Source: CAHJWH01 sp965198905 (GTDB lineage Bacteria; Pseudomonadota; Alphaproteobacteria; Caulobacterales; Caulobacteraceae). Taken from it: DNA of 64,000 nucleotides. Shown piece by piece: positions 8,559 to 17,567 of this stretch (its first letter is position 1; each line of letters opens with the position of its first letter). The position numbers and the translations under genes are program-made. Location: contig OZ240678.1 in assembly GCA_965198905.1 (NCBI GenBank), forward strand, positions 620,001 to 684,000. Direction: 5' to 3'. Below the pieces are notes generated by a model. That model was not told the origin of the DNA. It did no database searches and saw only the letters and a list, made by a program, of their open reading frames with translations.

Positions 8559-11279
8559 ATGAGCGGGCGCGCAGGCGTCGCAGGCCCTTCCGATCCGCGC
8601 CGCATCGCTCTACATCCGCTGTCGATGTCGGACCGCGCCTGGAGCCCCGCCGAACGCAGCGCCGCGCCGGCGAGCCATGCGATCCTCGACACGCCCTGCG
8701 GGGCGGAGTTTGATGACCTCGTCCAGCTCGCCTCGCGCCTGCTCGACATGCCCATAGCCTTGGTCAACCTGGTCGACGAGCACCGGCAGTGGTTCAAGGC
8801 CGAAGTCGGGCTAGGGGTCCGCGAGACTCCGCTGTCGGACTCGTTCTGCGTGCACACTCTGAAACAGGACGAACTGCTCCTGGTCGAGGACGCAACTTGC
8901 GATCCCCGCTTCGCCGCCAATCCTCAGGTCACCGGACCACCTTACATTCGCGCCTATGCCGGGGTGATCCTCAGGGGTGAGGGCGGGGTCCCTCTAGGCG
9001 CGCTCTGCACCCTGGACTGCAAGCCGCGCAGCTTCAGCGAAGACCAGGTCGAGGTGCTCCGTGCGTTGGGCCGCCAAGTCGTCAGCCATCTCGCCCTGCG
9101 CCGCGCGCTGCACCTGAAGCGCACCGATGACGAGCAGGACCGCGCCACCCGCGCCCGGTTGGAGATCAGCGAGCATACGCTCGGCCTGGCGACCGAGGCT
9201 GCGGGCGTCGGGGCCTGGGACCTCGACCTGATCGACGACGTGCTCACCTGGTCCAAGACGACCCGGGCGACCTTCGGGACCACCGTCGACAAGGCGCGTA
9301 ATCTTGCCGACTTCTTTTCCCGGCTGCACCCCGACGATGTGGAGCCGGTCCGGACCGCGATGGTCGCCACCCTTGATCCGGCGCGGCGCATCCCCTTCAA
9401 CGTCGAATACCGCGCCCTGGGCGAGGACAGGATCACGCGCTGGGTGGAGGCTCGCGGCCAGGGGGTGTTCGACGAGGCCGGGCGGTGCCTGCGGGCCGTC
9501 GGCCTCGTGGTCGACATCACCGCGCGCAAATACGCCGACACGCTGCGCATCGCGCTGACCGAGCTGACCGAGCGGCTGCGCAACATCGGCGACACCGCCG
9601 ACCTGTCCTTCGCCGCCGCGGAGCTGATCGGGCGGACGCTGGGCGTCAGCCGGGTCGGATACGGCGCCATGGACACCCGGGCCGAGACCTTTACGGTCGA
9701 GCGGGACTGGAACGCGCCGGGTATTCAGACCCTGGCCGGGGTGCTGCAGTTTCGCGACTACGGCAGCTATATCGAAAACCTGAAGCGCGGCGAGAACGTC
9801 GTCTTCGAAGACGCCTACCTGGATCCCCGCACCGTCGACACCGCCGACCGGCTGAAAGCGATCAGCGCCGTGGCGGCGGTGAACATGCCGGTGACCGAGC
9901 AGGGCGACACCGTCGCCATGCTGTATCTGAACCACGCCGAGCCCCGCGCCTTCCCGCCGCACGAACTCGCCTTCATCCAAGAGGTGGCCGAGCGGACCCG
10001 CATCGCGGTGGAGCGCCGCCGCGCCGAGCACGACCTTCGCCGAAGCGAAGCCCATCTGCGCCGCCTGAACGAGACCCTGGAGCAGCGCGTCTGCGAACGC
10101 ACCGCCGAGCTGGAGAAGGCGCAGGAGGCGCTGCGCCAGTCCCAGAAGATGGAGGCGGTGGGCCAGCTCACCGGCGGCCTCGCCCACGACTTCAACAACC
10201 TGCTCACCGGCATCACCGGCAGCCTGGAGCTGCTGCAGTCGCGCCTGGCGCAGGGCCGCTTCGACACCGTCGACCGCTATGTCAACGCCGCCCAGGGCGC
10301 CGCGCGCCGGGCCGCCTCGCTGACCCAGCGGCTGCTGGCCTTTTCCCGCCGCCAGACCCTGGACCCCAAGCCCACCAACGTGAACCGCCTGGTGACCGGG
10401 ATGGAGGAGCTGATCCGGCGCACGGTCGGCCCCAGCATCGAGATCGAGGTGGTGGGGGCCACCGGCCTGTGGCCGACCCTGATCGACCCGGGCCAGCTCG
10501 AAAACGCCCTGCTCAACCTGTGCATCAACGCCCGGGACGCCATGCCCGAAGGGGGCCGGCTGACCATCGAGACCGGCAACAAGTGGATGGACGAGCGCAT
10601 CGCCCAGGAACGCGACCTTGACCCCGGCCAGTATGTCTCCTTGTGCGTCACCGACACCGGAACCGGCATGACGCCCGAGGTGATCGCCCGGGCCTTCGAT
10701 CCCTTCTTCACCACCAAGCCGCTAGGGGAAGGCACGGGCCTCGGCCTGTCGATGATCTACGGCTTCGTGCGCCAGTCGGGCGGCCAGGTGCGCGTCTATT
10801 CCGAGGTCGGAGAGGGCACGACCATGTGCCTCTATCTCCCGCGCCACCAGGGCGATGGGGAAGAGGCCGACGCCAAGGCCACGGCGGAGGAGCGCTCGGC
10901 CCACGCCCGGGCAGGCGAGACCGTGCTGGTGGTCGACGACGAGCCCACCGTGCGCATGCTCGTGGTCGAGGTGCTGGAAGAGGCGGGCTACACCGCGATC
11001 GAGGCGACGGACGGCGCGGGCGGGCTGAAGGTGCTGCAGTCCAAGCGCCGGATCGACCTGCTGGTCACCGATGTCGGCCTGCCGGGAGGCATGAACGGCC
11101 GCCAGCTCGCCGACGCCGCCCGCATCGGCCGCGCGGACCTGAAGGTGCTGTTCATCACCGGCTACGCCGAGAACGCCGTCGTCGGCAACGGCCACCTCGA
11201 CCCCGGCATGAGCGTGCTGACCAAGCCCTTCACCATCGACAGCCTGGCGCGCCGCATCCGGGAGCTGGTGGAGGGGTAG
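8559..11279 (+). CDS. Hybrid histidine kinase: GAF-PAS-GAF-HisKA-HATPase-REC (906 aa)
   Basis: A soluble multi-domain sensor kinase. A GAF domain covers about residues 45-185 (LVNLVDEHRQWFKAEVGL, SFCVHTL), a PAS fold about 205-325, and a second GAF about 335-490. A short coiled coil (LNETLEQRVCERTAELEKAQ) leads into the HisKA helix with phospho-acceptor H543 in LTGGLAHDFNNLLTG. The ATPase domain shows the N box (NLCINARDAMPEGG), DTGTGMT, and GEGTGLGLSM. A C-terminal receiver follows with its acidic pair in LVVDDEP and phospho-acceptor D838 in LVTDVGLPG. No membrane segment is seen, so the signal is cytosolic. It is probably co-transcribed with the DUF1003 gene. The partner regulator is unknown. 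Confidence 0.9.
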   Translation: MSGRAGVAGPSDPRRIALHPLSMSDRAWSPAERSAAPASHAILDTPCGAEFDDLVQLASRLLDMPIALVNLVDEHRQWFKAEVGLGVRETPLSDSFCVHTLKQDELLLVEDATCDPRFAANPQVTGPPYIRAYAGVILRGEGGVPLGALCTLDCKPRSFSEDQVEVLRALGRQVVSHLALRRALHLKRTDDEQDRATRARLEISEHTLGLATEAAGVGAWDLDLIDDVLTWSKTTRATFGTTVDKARNLADFFSRLHPDDVEPVRTAMVATLDPARRIPFNVEYRALGEDRITRWVEARGQGVFDEAGRCLRAVGLVVDITARKYADTLRIALTELTERLRNIGDTADLSFAAAELIGRTLGVSRVGYGAMDTRAETFTVERDWNAPGIQTLAGVLQFRDYGSYIENLKRGENVVFEDAYLDPRTVDTADRLKAISAVAAVNMPVTEQGDTVAMLYLNHAEPRAFPPHELAFIQEVAERTRIAVERRRAEHDLRRSEAHLRRLNETLEQRVCERTAELEKAQEALRQSQKMEAVGQLTGGLAHDFNNLLTGITGSLELLQSRLAQGRFDTVDRYVNAAQGAARRAASLTQRLLAFSRRQTLDPKPTNVNRLVTGMEELIRRTVGPSIEIEVVGATGLWPTLIDPGQLENALLNLCINARDAMPEGGRLTIETGNKWMDERIAQERDLDPGQYVSLCVTDTGTGMTPEVIARAFDPFFTTKPLGEGTGLGLSMIYGFVRQSGGQVRVYSEVGEGTTMCLYLPRHQGDGEEADAKATAEERSAHARAGETVLVVDDEPTVRMLVVEVLEEAGYTAIEATDGAGGLKVLQSKRRIDLLVTDVGLPGGMNGRQLADAARIGRADLKVLFITGYAENAVVGNGHLDPGMSVLTKPFTIDSLARRIRELVEG

Positions 11280-11290
11280 AGCCGGGGCGC

Positions 11291-11403
11291 CTCGATCCTC
11301 CCCCTCTGGGGAGGGGAACCAAGCGCACCTTGGCGGCGAGGGCTGCGCCGCCTGTGCCGGACTGGAGCCCCCACAGTCGGCTCCCCCAGCGGGGGAGCAT
11401 CTG
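11291..11403. repeat. Dispersed intergenic repeat, copy B
   Basis: It begins CTCGATCCTCCCCCTCTGG and ends CCCCCAGCGGGGGAGCATCT, the same termini as the other copies. The centre (GGCTGCGCCGCC, GGACTGGAGCCCCC) resembles copy E more than copy A. It fills the space between the hybrid kinase and the convergent tesA-like gene and reaches to two bases before the latter's stop codon. Confidence 0.75.
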
Positions 11404-11404
11404 A

Positions 11405-12061
11405 TCAGCGCCCTTTCAGCGCCCGGGCGACGACGGGGGCGAGCTTCAGGCAGATCAGGCGCACGCCGGCGGCGTTGGGGTGCAGGCCGTCGGCCTGTTT
11501 CAGCTTGGCCTGATCCTCCACCCCCGCAAGGAAGTCCGGCACGAGGGCCACGTGCGTCGCCTGCGCCACCCGCGGATAGAGCGCGGTAAACTCGCGGCCG
11601 TAGGAACCGCTGGTGCGGCTCGACAGCCGCCCCCCGGCCAGCACCACGGTGATGCGGTGCGTCTGCAGCTTGGCGATGATGGCGCGCAGGTTGCGCTCGG
11701 TCTCGGCCGGAACGACCGACTGCAGGTAGTCGTTGGCGCCCAGCTCGATGACGCAGACCGCGGTGTCCGGCTGGACGCTGAAGTCGGTGCGCGCCAGCCC
11801 GCCCGCGGTCGTGTCGCCCGAGACGCCGGCGCCGCGCACCTGCGCCCGCACCCCCAGCCGCGCTAAGGCCGCCTGGAGCTGGGCCGGCAGGGCGTCCGCC
11901 GCCGGCAGGCCCAGCCCAGCGGTGATGGAGTCCCCCAGCACGGTCACCACCGGCGGTCCCGGCGCGGCGAACCCCGACCCTCCCCAGAGCACCGTCAGGG
12001 GCGCGGCGAGCAGCAGGGTTCGGCGGTGAAGGGGGGCGACTGACATGGTGGTCGTCCCCAT
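11405..12061 (-). CDS. tesA: GDSL/SGNH lysophospholipase-arylesterase TesA (218 aa)
   Basis: TesA-type enzymes are periplasmic SGNH hydrolases with thioesterase, arylesterase and lysophospholipase activity. Block I holds the nucleophile Ser45 in VLGDSITAGLG, block III the ELGANDYL segment (Gly/Asn), and block V the DGLHPNAAG segment with Asp and His. A signal peptide (APLHRRTLLLAAPLTVLWGGSGFAA) precedes. The start at 12061 has AAGGA about 9 bases upstream; 12046 is an alternative. The much longer open frame upstream is antisense to the ABC gene. The divergent arrangement with ybbA-ybbP is the conserved one for tesA. Confidence 0.88.
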   Translation of the reverse strand: MGTTTMSVAPLHRRTLLLAAPLTVLWGGSGFAAPGPPVVTVLGDSITAGLGLPAADALPAQLQAALARLGVRAQVRGAGVSGDTTAGGLARTDFSVQPDTAVCVIELGANDYLQSVVPAETERNLRAIIAKLQTHRITVVLAGGRLSSRTSGSYGREFTALYPRVAQATHVALVPDFLAGVEDQAKLKQADGLHPNAAGVRLICLKLAPVVARALKGR

Positions 12062-12101
12062 GTAGGGCGTCCTTCGCCTTTCGACAGACGGCCTCCCCCG
12101 C

Positions 12102-12785
12102 ATGACCGACACGACAGCGCCGCTCGTCCTGAGCGAGGTTGCGCTCACCCTGCCCTCCCGCGCCGGCGAGGTGGACATCCTGCGCGGGGCGAACCTGACG
12201 GTGGCGCCGGGCGAGCGGGTGGCCGTGACCGGCCCTTCCGGCTCGGGCAAGTCGTCGCTGATCTCGGTGGCGGCGGGGCTGGAGCGGCCGACGGCGGGCG
12301 CGGTGCGCCTGTTCGGGACCGACCTGGCCGATCTGGGCGAGGACGGCCGCGCGCGTCTGCGCCGGGGGCGGGTGTCGCTGGTGTTCCAGGCCTTCCACCT
12401 GCTCCCCAACATGACCGCCGAGGAGAACGTCGCGGCGCCGCTGGAGATCGACGGCCGGGCGAACGCCCTATCCGCCGCCCGGGACTGGCTGGGGCGCGTG
12501 GGCCTGAAGGCGCGACTTCGCCACTATCCCCACCAGCTCTCCGGCGGCGAGCAGCAGCGTGTCGCCCTGGCGCGGGCCTTGTGCGTGCGCCCGGCGCTGC
12601 TGTTCGCCGACGAGCCCACCGGCAACCTGGACGCCGTAAACGCCTCGGGCGTCGCGGACCTGATGTTCGAGCTGCTGGCGGAGACCGGGGCGGCCCTGGT
12701 GCTGGTCACGCACGATGCGGGCCTGGCCACCCGCGCCGACCGGGCGCTGACCATGGCCGACGGCCAGCTCCGGCCTGCGGCGTGA
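12102..12785 (+). CDS. ybbA: ABC transporter ATP-binding protein YbbA (227 aa)
   Basis: This is a LolD/MacB-like ATPase. Walker A is GPSGSGKSS (residues 44-52), the Q loop follows in LVFQAFHLLPNMT, the signature is LSGGEQQR, Walker B is LLFADEPTGNLD, and the H-loop His is in LVTHD. The TGNLD after Walker B and the MT.EENV segment are typical of the LolD/FtsE/MacB group. Its coding end overlaps the permease start by four bases (GTGA), so the two are translationally coupled. The pair lies back to back with tesA, the arrangement known from E. coli. The role is uncertain: probably mechanotransmission or extraction of lipid-linked substrates rather than classical import. Confidence 0.9.
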   Translation: MTDTTAPLVLSEVALTLPSRAGEVDILRGANLTVAPGERVAVTGPSGSGKSSLISVAAGLERPTAGAVRLFGTDLADLGEDGRARLRRGRVSLVFQAFHLLPNMTAEENVAAPLEIDGRANALSAARDWLGRVGLKARLRHYPHQLSGGEQQRVALARALCVRPALLFADEPTGNLDAVNASGVADLMFELLAETGAALVLVTHDAGLATRADRALTMADGQLRPAA

Positions 12786-15295
12786 GGCTCGCCTTCCTCT
12801 TCGCCCGGCGCGAGCTGCGCGGCGGGATCGCGGGCTTTCGCATCTTCCTGGCCTGCCTGGCGCTCGGCGTTGCAGCCCTGGCGGCGGCGGGCTCAACCGC
12901 CCAGGCCTTCCGGGAGGGGCTGGCCTCGCAGGCGCGCAACATCTTAGGGGGCGACCTGTCGGCGACGGTGGAGGGCCGCACCTTCACCCCGGCCGAGCAG
13001 GCGGCTTTTGCGAGCCTCGGCCGCACCAGCGACACCTTGCGCGTGCGCGCCATGGCGGAGGGACCGGACGGGGCCCGGCGACTCGCCGAGCTGCGCGGGG
13101 TGGACACGGCCTATCCCCTGGTGGGCGAGCTCGGCCTGTCCGGCGCGCCAGACCTTCGATACGCCCTGGCCGACCGGCCGGGAGGCCCCGGCGCGGTGCT
13201 GGAGCCGGCGCTGATGCAGCGGCTGGGGCTGCATGTCGGCGACACCGTGCTGCTGGGCGACGCGCGCTTCGTGGTCGGCGGGACGATCGCCAAGGAGCCC
13301 GACCGGCTCGGCCGCGGCTTCGCGCTCGGCCCGAGCGTGATCGTCGCCCGGGCCGCCCTGGAGCGGACGGGGCTGGCCAAGGGCGACGCCCTGGCCGCGG
13401 ACACGGTGCGCATAGCCTTCGCCGACGCCCACGACCCTGCGCCCGCCATCGCCGCCCTGCAGCGCCGGTTCCCCAACGCCGGGATGCGCTTGCGCGGACG
13501 CAACGACGCCGCCTCGGGCCTTCGCAAGCTGATCGACCAGCTGGAGTACTTCCTGGGCTTCATCGGCCTGTCGGCGCTGATCGCCGGCGGGCTCGGCGTC
13601 TCCACCGCGGTCTCCAGCTATCTGGAGAGCCGCAAGGCCAGCATCGCGGTGCTGAAGGCGCTGGGGGCCGACACCGCACTGATCCGCAACCTGTATCTGA
13701 TCCAGATCGCAGCGCTGGCGGCGCTGGGCGTCGGCCTGGGGCTGATGGTGGGGGCCGTGGCGCCGTTGGGGCTCGGCGAGCTGGTGAAGGACCGGCTGCC
13801 GGTGCCCGCGCTATTCGCCATCTATCCCGGCCCGCTGGTGCGTGCGGCGTCGTTCGGGGCGCTGACCGCGGCGGTGTTCTCGCTGATACCCCTTGCGCGG
13901 GCGCGCACCACCCCGCCGGCCGCCCTGTTCCGCCAGGACCTGACAGGCCGTGTCGCGCTTGGGCCGGAGGCGGTGGCGGCGGGGCTCGCGGCGATCGCGC
14001 TGGTGCTGCTAACCGTGCTGACCTCCCCCACCAAGACGACCGCCCTGGCCATGGTGGCGGGGGTGGCGGCCAGCTTTGCGATCCTGTGGCTGATCGGGCG
14101 CGGCGCGGCGGCCCTGGCCGGGCGGGCGCGGGGCCTCTTCCGCGGTGCGGTGCGGATCGGGCTGGCCAACCTCGCCGGGCCCCGGTCGGCGGCGCGCACG
14201 GCGTCGCCGGCCATAGGCCTCGGCGTGGCGCTGCTGGCGACCGTGGTGCTGGTCCAGGCCAGCCTGGTCGGCCAGATCCGCGACGTGGCCCCCAACAGCG
14301 CGCCTTCGATGGTGTTCACCCAGATCCCTGGGGACCGGGCCCAGGCCTTCGATGCTGAGCTGGCGCGCTTCCTTGGGCCGCTGACGCCCAGCCGATACCG
14401 GCGCGCGCCCTTCGCCACCGGCCGCATCACCGGCATCGACGGGCGCCCGGTCGACCTGAAGCGCGTGGCCCCCAACCAGCGCTGGGCCTTCGACCAGGAC
14501 ATCGGCGTCGCCGCCCTGGCCGCCGCCCCGCCAGACGCCAACCTCACCGCCGGCCGGTGGTGGAAGCCGGGCTATTCCGGCCCGCCCCTGGTGGAGCTGG
14601 ACGAGGACATCGCCAAGGGCGCGGGGCTGAAGCCTGGCGACCGTCTGACGCTGTCCTTGCTCGGGCGCGACCTGGACATGCGGATCGCCGGGGTGAGGCA
14701 CGTGGACTGGGGAGGGTTCGGCGCCAGTTTCGCCCTGGTGATCGACCCGGCGGCGGTGGCGGGGGCGGACCTGCGCCAAGTGGCCATCGCCAAGACTTCG
14801 GCGGCGCAGGAAGGCTTGGTGCTGAAGGCGCTTGGGCGCAGCTTCCCGCTGGTCAACGTGATCAGCGTGCGCGAGCAGCTGGCCGCGGCCGTCACCCTGT
14901 TCGACCAGTTGGCGCTGGCGGTCCGGGGCGCGGCGGCGGTGGCGGGCCTCGCCGGGCTGTTTGTGCTGATCGGCGCCCTGGCCGCCACCGCGCGCACCCG
15001 GGTGCGGGAGGCCGCGATCCTCAAGGTGCTGGGCGCCGCGAGGGGGCAGGTGCTGGTCGCCTACATGGTGGAATACCTGGCCGTCGGCGTGATCGCCGGC
15101 GGGGCGGGGGCGCTGCTGGGGATGGCTGCCGCGTGGCCGATCGTGACCCTGGTGTTCCGCTTTCGCTGGAGCGTGGACTGGCCGGCGCTGCTGACGGTGC
15201 TCGCGGGCGTCGCGGCCATCTCCGCCGGAGGAGGCGCGGTCGCGGCCGTCGTGGCGCTCTCGCGCCGGCCCGCGCCCAGCCTTCGCGCTGAGTAG
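12782..15295 (+). CDS. ybbP: FtsX-family ABC permease YbbP (837 aa)
   Basis: A large FtsX-type permease partnered with YbbA. A first membrane helix lies near residues 17-40, a large periplasmic domain follows, then an FtsX block of three helices near 260-400, a second set of helices around 415-480, a second periplasmic region, and a second FtsX block near 700-830 (LVLIGALAATARTRVREAAILK). The duplicated FtsX layout and ~800-residue length match YbbP. The start is taken as the GTG at 12782, which overlaps the ybbA stop by four bases and begins the family sequence RLAFLFARRELRGG. The open frame 67 codons upstream is out of phase with homology. Confidence 0.87.
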   Translation: MRLAFLFARRELRGGIAGFRIFLACLALGVAALAAAGSTAQAFREGLASQARNILGGDLSATVEGRTFTPAEQAAFASLGRTSDTLRVRAMAEGPDGARRLAELRGVDTAYPLVGELGLSGAPDLRYALADRPGGPGAVLEPALMQRLGLHVGDTVLLGDARFVVGGTIAKEPDRLGRGFALGPSVIVARAALERTGLAKGDALAADTVRIAFADAHDPAPAIAALQRRFPNAGMRLRGRNDAASGLRKLIDQLEYFLGFIGLSALIAGGLGVSTAVSSYLESRKASIAVLKALGADTALIRNLYLIQIAALAALGVGLGLMVGAVAPLGLGELVKDRLPVPALFAIYPGPLVRAASFGALTAAVFSLIPLARARTTPPAALFRQDLTGRVALGPEAVAAGLAAIALVLLTVLTSPTKTTALAMVAGVAASFAILWLIGRGAAALAGRARGLFRGAVRIGLANLAGPRSAARTASPAIGLGVALLATVVLVQASLVGQIRDVAPNSAPSMVFTQIPGDRAQAFDAELARFLGPLTPSRYRRAPFATGRITGIDGRPVDLKRVAPNQRWAFDQDIGVAALAAAPPDANLTAGRWWKPGYSGPPLVELDEDIAKGAGLKPGDRLTLSLLGRDLDMRIAGVRHVDWGGFGASFALVIDPAAVAGADLRQVAIAKTSAAQEGLVLKALGRSFPLVNVISVREQLAAAVTLFDQLALAVRGAAAVAGLAGLFVLIGALAATARTRVREAAILKVLGAARGQVLVAYMVEYLAVGVIAGGAGALLGMAAAWPIVTLVFRFRWSVDWPALLTVLAGVAAISAGGGAVAAVVALSRRPAPSLRAE

Positions 15296-15384
15296 CCTTC
15301 GCAGGCGTCACCGAGTCCCTCGCGGAAAGCTTTGCAATACGACCCCTGCGCCCTAAACCCGGCTAAGTGGGGCGGGGCACGGTG

Positions 15385-16080
15385 ATGGCGGACGATCGCG
15401 GCTTTATCGCCAGGCTGCCGATCGGCCCCTTCGCGTCGCGTCCGCGGCTGGTGGGGGCGATCCTGTCGTGCGCCTTGGCCGGTGTTCTGCTCGCGGTGGT
15501 TCCGAACCAGCTCAGGCTCAGCACGCGGGTCATCCTGGCCTGGGACGTGGGCTGTCTCTGGTTTATCGTGGCCAGCCTGGTCGGCATGTCCGGCCAGAAA
15601 GGTCGCGACATCCAGCAGAGCGCGGCGCGGCAGGACGACGGGCGGGGTATGATCCTTGGCCTGGTCCTCCTGTCGTCGGCGGCGAGCCTGGCTGCGGTGG
15701 GCTTGGAACTTTCCCTCGCCAAGGCCGACCACGGCCTGTTCAAGAGCCTGCGCGTCCTGATGGCCTTCACCACCGTCATCGCATCGTGGTTCGTGGCCCA
15801 GCTGATCTTCGCGATCCACTACGCGCACGAATATTACACCGTCGCCGACGAGCCGCCCCACGCCCTACGCAAGGGGCTGAAGTTCCCCGAAGGCGGCGAG
15901 CCCGACTATTGGGACTTCCTCCACTTCAGCATCATCATCGGCGTGGCCGCCCAGACCGCGGACATCGCGTTCGACTCGCGCACCCTGCGCCGGATCGGGA
16001 CGGTGCACAGCCTGCTCGCCTTCGCCTTCAACACCATCGTGGTGGCCCTGACGATCAACCTATGGGCGGGCATATTTTGA
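15385..16080 (+). CDS. DUF1345 membrane protein (231 aa)
   Basis: An inner-membrane protein of the DUF1345 family, function unknown. About five to six hydrophobic segments are seen (LVGAILSCALAGVLLAVV, VILAWDVGCLWFIVASL, MILGLVLLSSAASLAAVG, and others). The family motifs are present: IHYAHEYY, GLKFPEGGEPDYWDFLHFS and AQTADIAF. The ATG at 15385 is favoured because GGGGCGGGG lies just upstream; GTG at 15367 is possible. The stop lies inside the next gene, which implies co-translation. Confidence 0.85.
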   Translation: MADDRGFIARLPIGPFASRPRLVGAILSCALAGVLLAVVPNQLRLSTRVILAWDVGCLWFIVASLVGMSGQKGRDIQQSAARQDDGRGMILGLVLLSSAASLAAVGLELSLAKADHGLFKSLRVLMAFTTVIASWFVAQLIFAIHYAHEYYTVADEPPHALRKGLKFPEGGEPDYWDFLHFSIIIGVAAQTADIAFDSRTLRRIGTVHSLLAFAFNTIVVALTINLWAGIF

Positions 16081-16958
16081 TCGCGCGCCTTGGAGCGGCC
16101 GTGCTGATCGCCGGCGCGATCCTTGCGGCTTCAGTGGCGAGCGCGCAGTCGCAGACCGAAGCCCTCCCGCAAGGCGGCGCCTCGCCTGGGTCTGCGGACT
16201 CGATTCCCACCGACAAGCCCAAGCTGCGGGCCTTCTGCGTCGACCGGCCGACCCAGGCGACCCTGCCCTGCACCGTGGATGCGGGCCACTTCCAGCTCGA
16301 GAGCGACGTCTTCAACGCCACCTACGACCGCAGCGGCGGCACGATCAGCGACACCTACCTGTTCACCAATCCGACGCTCAAGCTCGGGCTCGCCAACCGC
16401 ACCGACGTCGAGGTCACGCTCACACCTTACGAGGAGGTGCTGACCCACGACCCTTCCGCCGGCGGCTCTCACGCCCTGTACGGGGTCGGAGACCTGACCG
16501 TGGGCGTCAAGCAGAACGTCTTCGGCGACTATCGCGGACCGCTGGCGGTGGCCGTGCTCCCCTTCGTGAAGGCGCCGACGGCGCGCGCGGGGATCGGTGA
16601 CGGCGCCTGGGAGGGCGGCGTGATCGTGCCGGTGGCGGCGGCCATCACCAAGTCGATCATCCTGAACCTCAGCCCCGAGGTGGATGTGCGCAAGGACAGG
16701 GTCGGCGGCGGCGTGCACCTGGAGCCGGTGGAGATCATCAACCTCGCGTGGTCGCTGCCCGCCAATCTGACCTTTTCCACCGAGCTCTATGCCAGGGAGC
16801 AGCAGGACCCGGCAGGCGTGGTCACCCAGTGTTCGGCCGACGTGGCCCTGGCGCTGGGGCTGCCCAACGATCTCCAGCTCGACATGGGCGCCAACCTCGG
16901 CCTCAACCCCCAGACAGCCGCCGCCCAAGGCTATATGGGCGTGGCCAAGCGGTTTTAG
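16062..16958 (+). CDS. Outer-membrane MetA-pathway/transporter-like protein (298 aa)
   Basis: The sequence has a signal peptide (MGGHILIARLGAAVLIAGAILAASVASAQ) and a mature part of beta-barrel style with repeated family signatures: RPTQATLPCTVDAGHFQLESD, NPTLKLGLANRTDVEV, and DLTVGVKQNVFGD. These are typical of the 'MetA pathway of phenol degradation' (Phenol_MetA_deg-like) outer-membrane family, often annotated simply as transporter. The ATG at 16062 overlaps the previous gene by 19 bases; a TTG at 16077 is possible but would shorten the n-region. It is followed 10 bases later by a thioesterase gene. The substrate is unknown. Confidence 0.72.
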   Translation: MGGHILIARLGAAVLIAGAILAASVASAQSQTEALPQGGASPGSADSIPTDKPKLRAFCVDRPTQATLPCTVDAGHFQLESDVFNATYDRSGGTISDTYLFTNPTLKLGLANRTDVEVTLTPYEEVLTHDPSAGGSHALYGVGDLTVGVKQNVFGDYRGPLAVAVLPFVKAPTARAGIGDGAWEGGVIVPVAAAITKSIILNLSPEVDVRKDRVGGGVHLEPVEIINLAWSLPANLTFSTELYAREQQDPAGVVTQCSADVALALGLPNDLQLDMGANLGLNPQTAAAQGYMGVAKRF

Positions 16959-16968
16959 CGGAGCGACG

Positions 16969-17424
16969 ATGGACGGCGGGGGAGACGGTGGCACGGACGG
17001 CCCACACAAGGTGACCGAAGGCGAGTTCGCCGGCTGGTGGCGCTACAGCGGGCGCGACGCGTTCGAGAGCCTGATCGGGCCGTTTCACTCCCGCCGTGAC
17101 GAAGCGGGGGTGGTGCGCTGCGCCTTCCGGGCCGATGCGCGCCACATGAACGGCATGGGCGCCATGCACGGCGGCTGCATGCTCAGCTTCGCCGACTTTT
17201 CGCTGTTCTCCCTCAGCCGAACACAGCGCGGCGACGGTCCCGCCGTGACGGTGAACCTGAACGGCGACTTCCTCGGCCCCGCCTACATAGGCGACCGGAT
17301 CGAGGCCACCGGAGACGTCACCAAGGCGGGGAAGAGTCTGGTGTTCGTGCGCGGCCTCCTCACCGCCGAGGGTCGCCCGATGCTGAGCTTCTCCGGCGTC
17401 GTCAAGAACATGACGCGACGGTAG
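16969..17424 (+). CDS. PaaI-type hotdog thioesterase (151 aa)
   Basis: A single hotdog-fold domain of the PaaI/YigI acyl-CoA thioesterase family. The family signature runs HMNGMGAMHGGCMLSFADF, with the Gly-Met-x-His-Gly-Gly core and a conserved Asp nearby, and is followed by TVNLNGDFLGPAYIGDRIEA and the closing strand LVFVRGLLTAEG. The start at 16969 has GGAGCG upstream and lies 10 bases after the previous stop. It probably hydrolyses acyl-CoA thioesters in the cytosol. The three-gene cluster with DUF1345 and an outer-membrane protein does not define a pathway. Confidence 0.85.
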   Translation: MDGGGDGGTDGPHKVTEGEFAGWWRYSGRDAFESLIGPFHSRRDEAGVVRCAFRADARHMNGMGAMHGGCMLSFADFSLFSLSRTQRGDGPAVTVNLNGDFLGPAYIGDRIEATGDVTKAGKSLVFVRGLLTAEGRPMLSFSGVVKNMTRR

Positions 17425-17464
17425 AGCGGATTGCTGAGCCTGGTGTCGCTGACCTCACATTCGG

Positions 17465-17542
17465 CCTCATCCTGAGCTTGTCGAAGGACAAGGCCGTGAG
17501 CCGCGGTGTGACGCCTCGTCCTTCGACAAGCTCAGGATGAGG
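17465..17542. repeat. Long palindromic (REP-like) repeat
   Basis: Arms of 25 bases at 17465-17489 and 17518-17542 are perfect reverse complements and enclose 28 bases. The core of the arm, CCTGAGCTTGTCGAAGGA, is a widespread intergenic palindrome in proteobacterial genomes. It lies between the thioesterase gene and the convergent glycosidase gene, so it may end transcription in both directions, but there is no U-tract. Confidence 0.85.
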
Positions 17543-17567
17543 CGACTGCGGGCGCCGACGTTAAGAG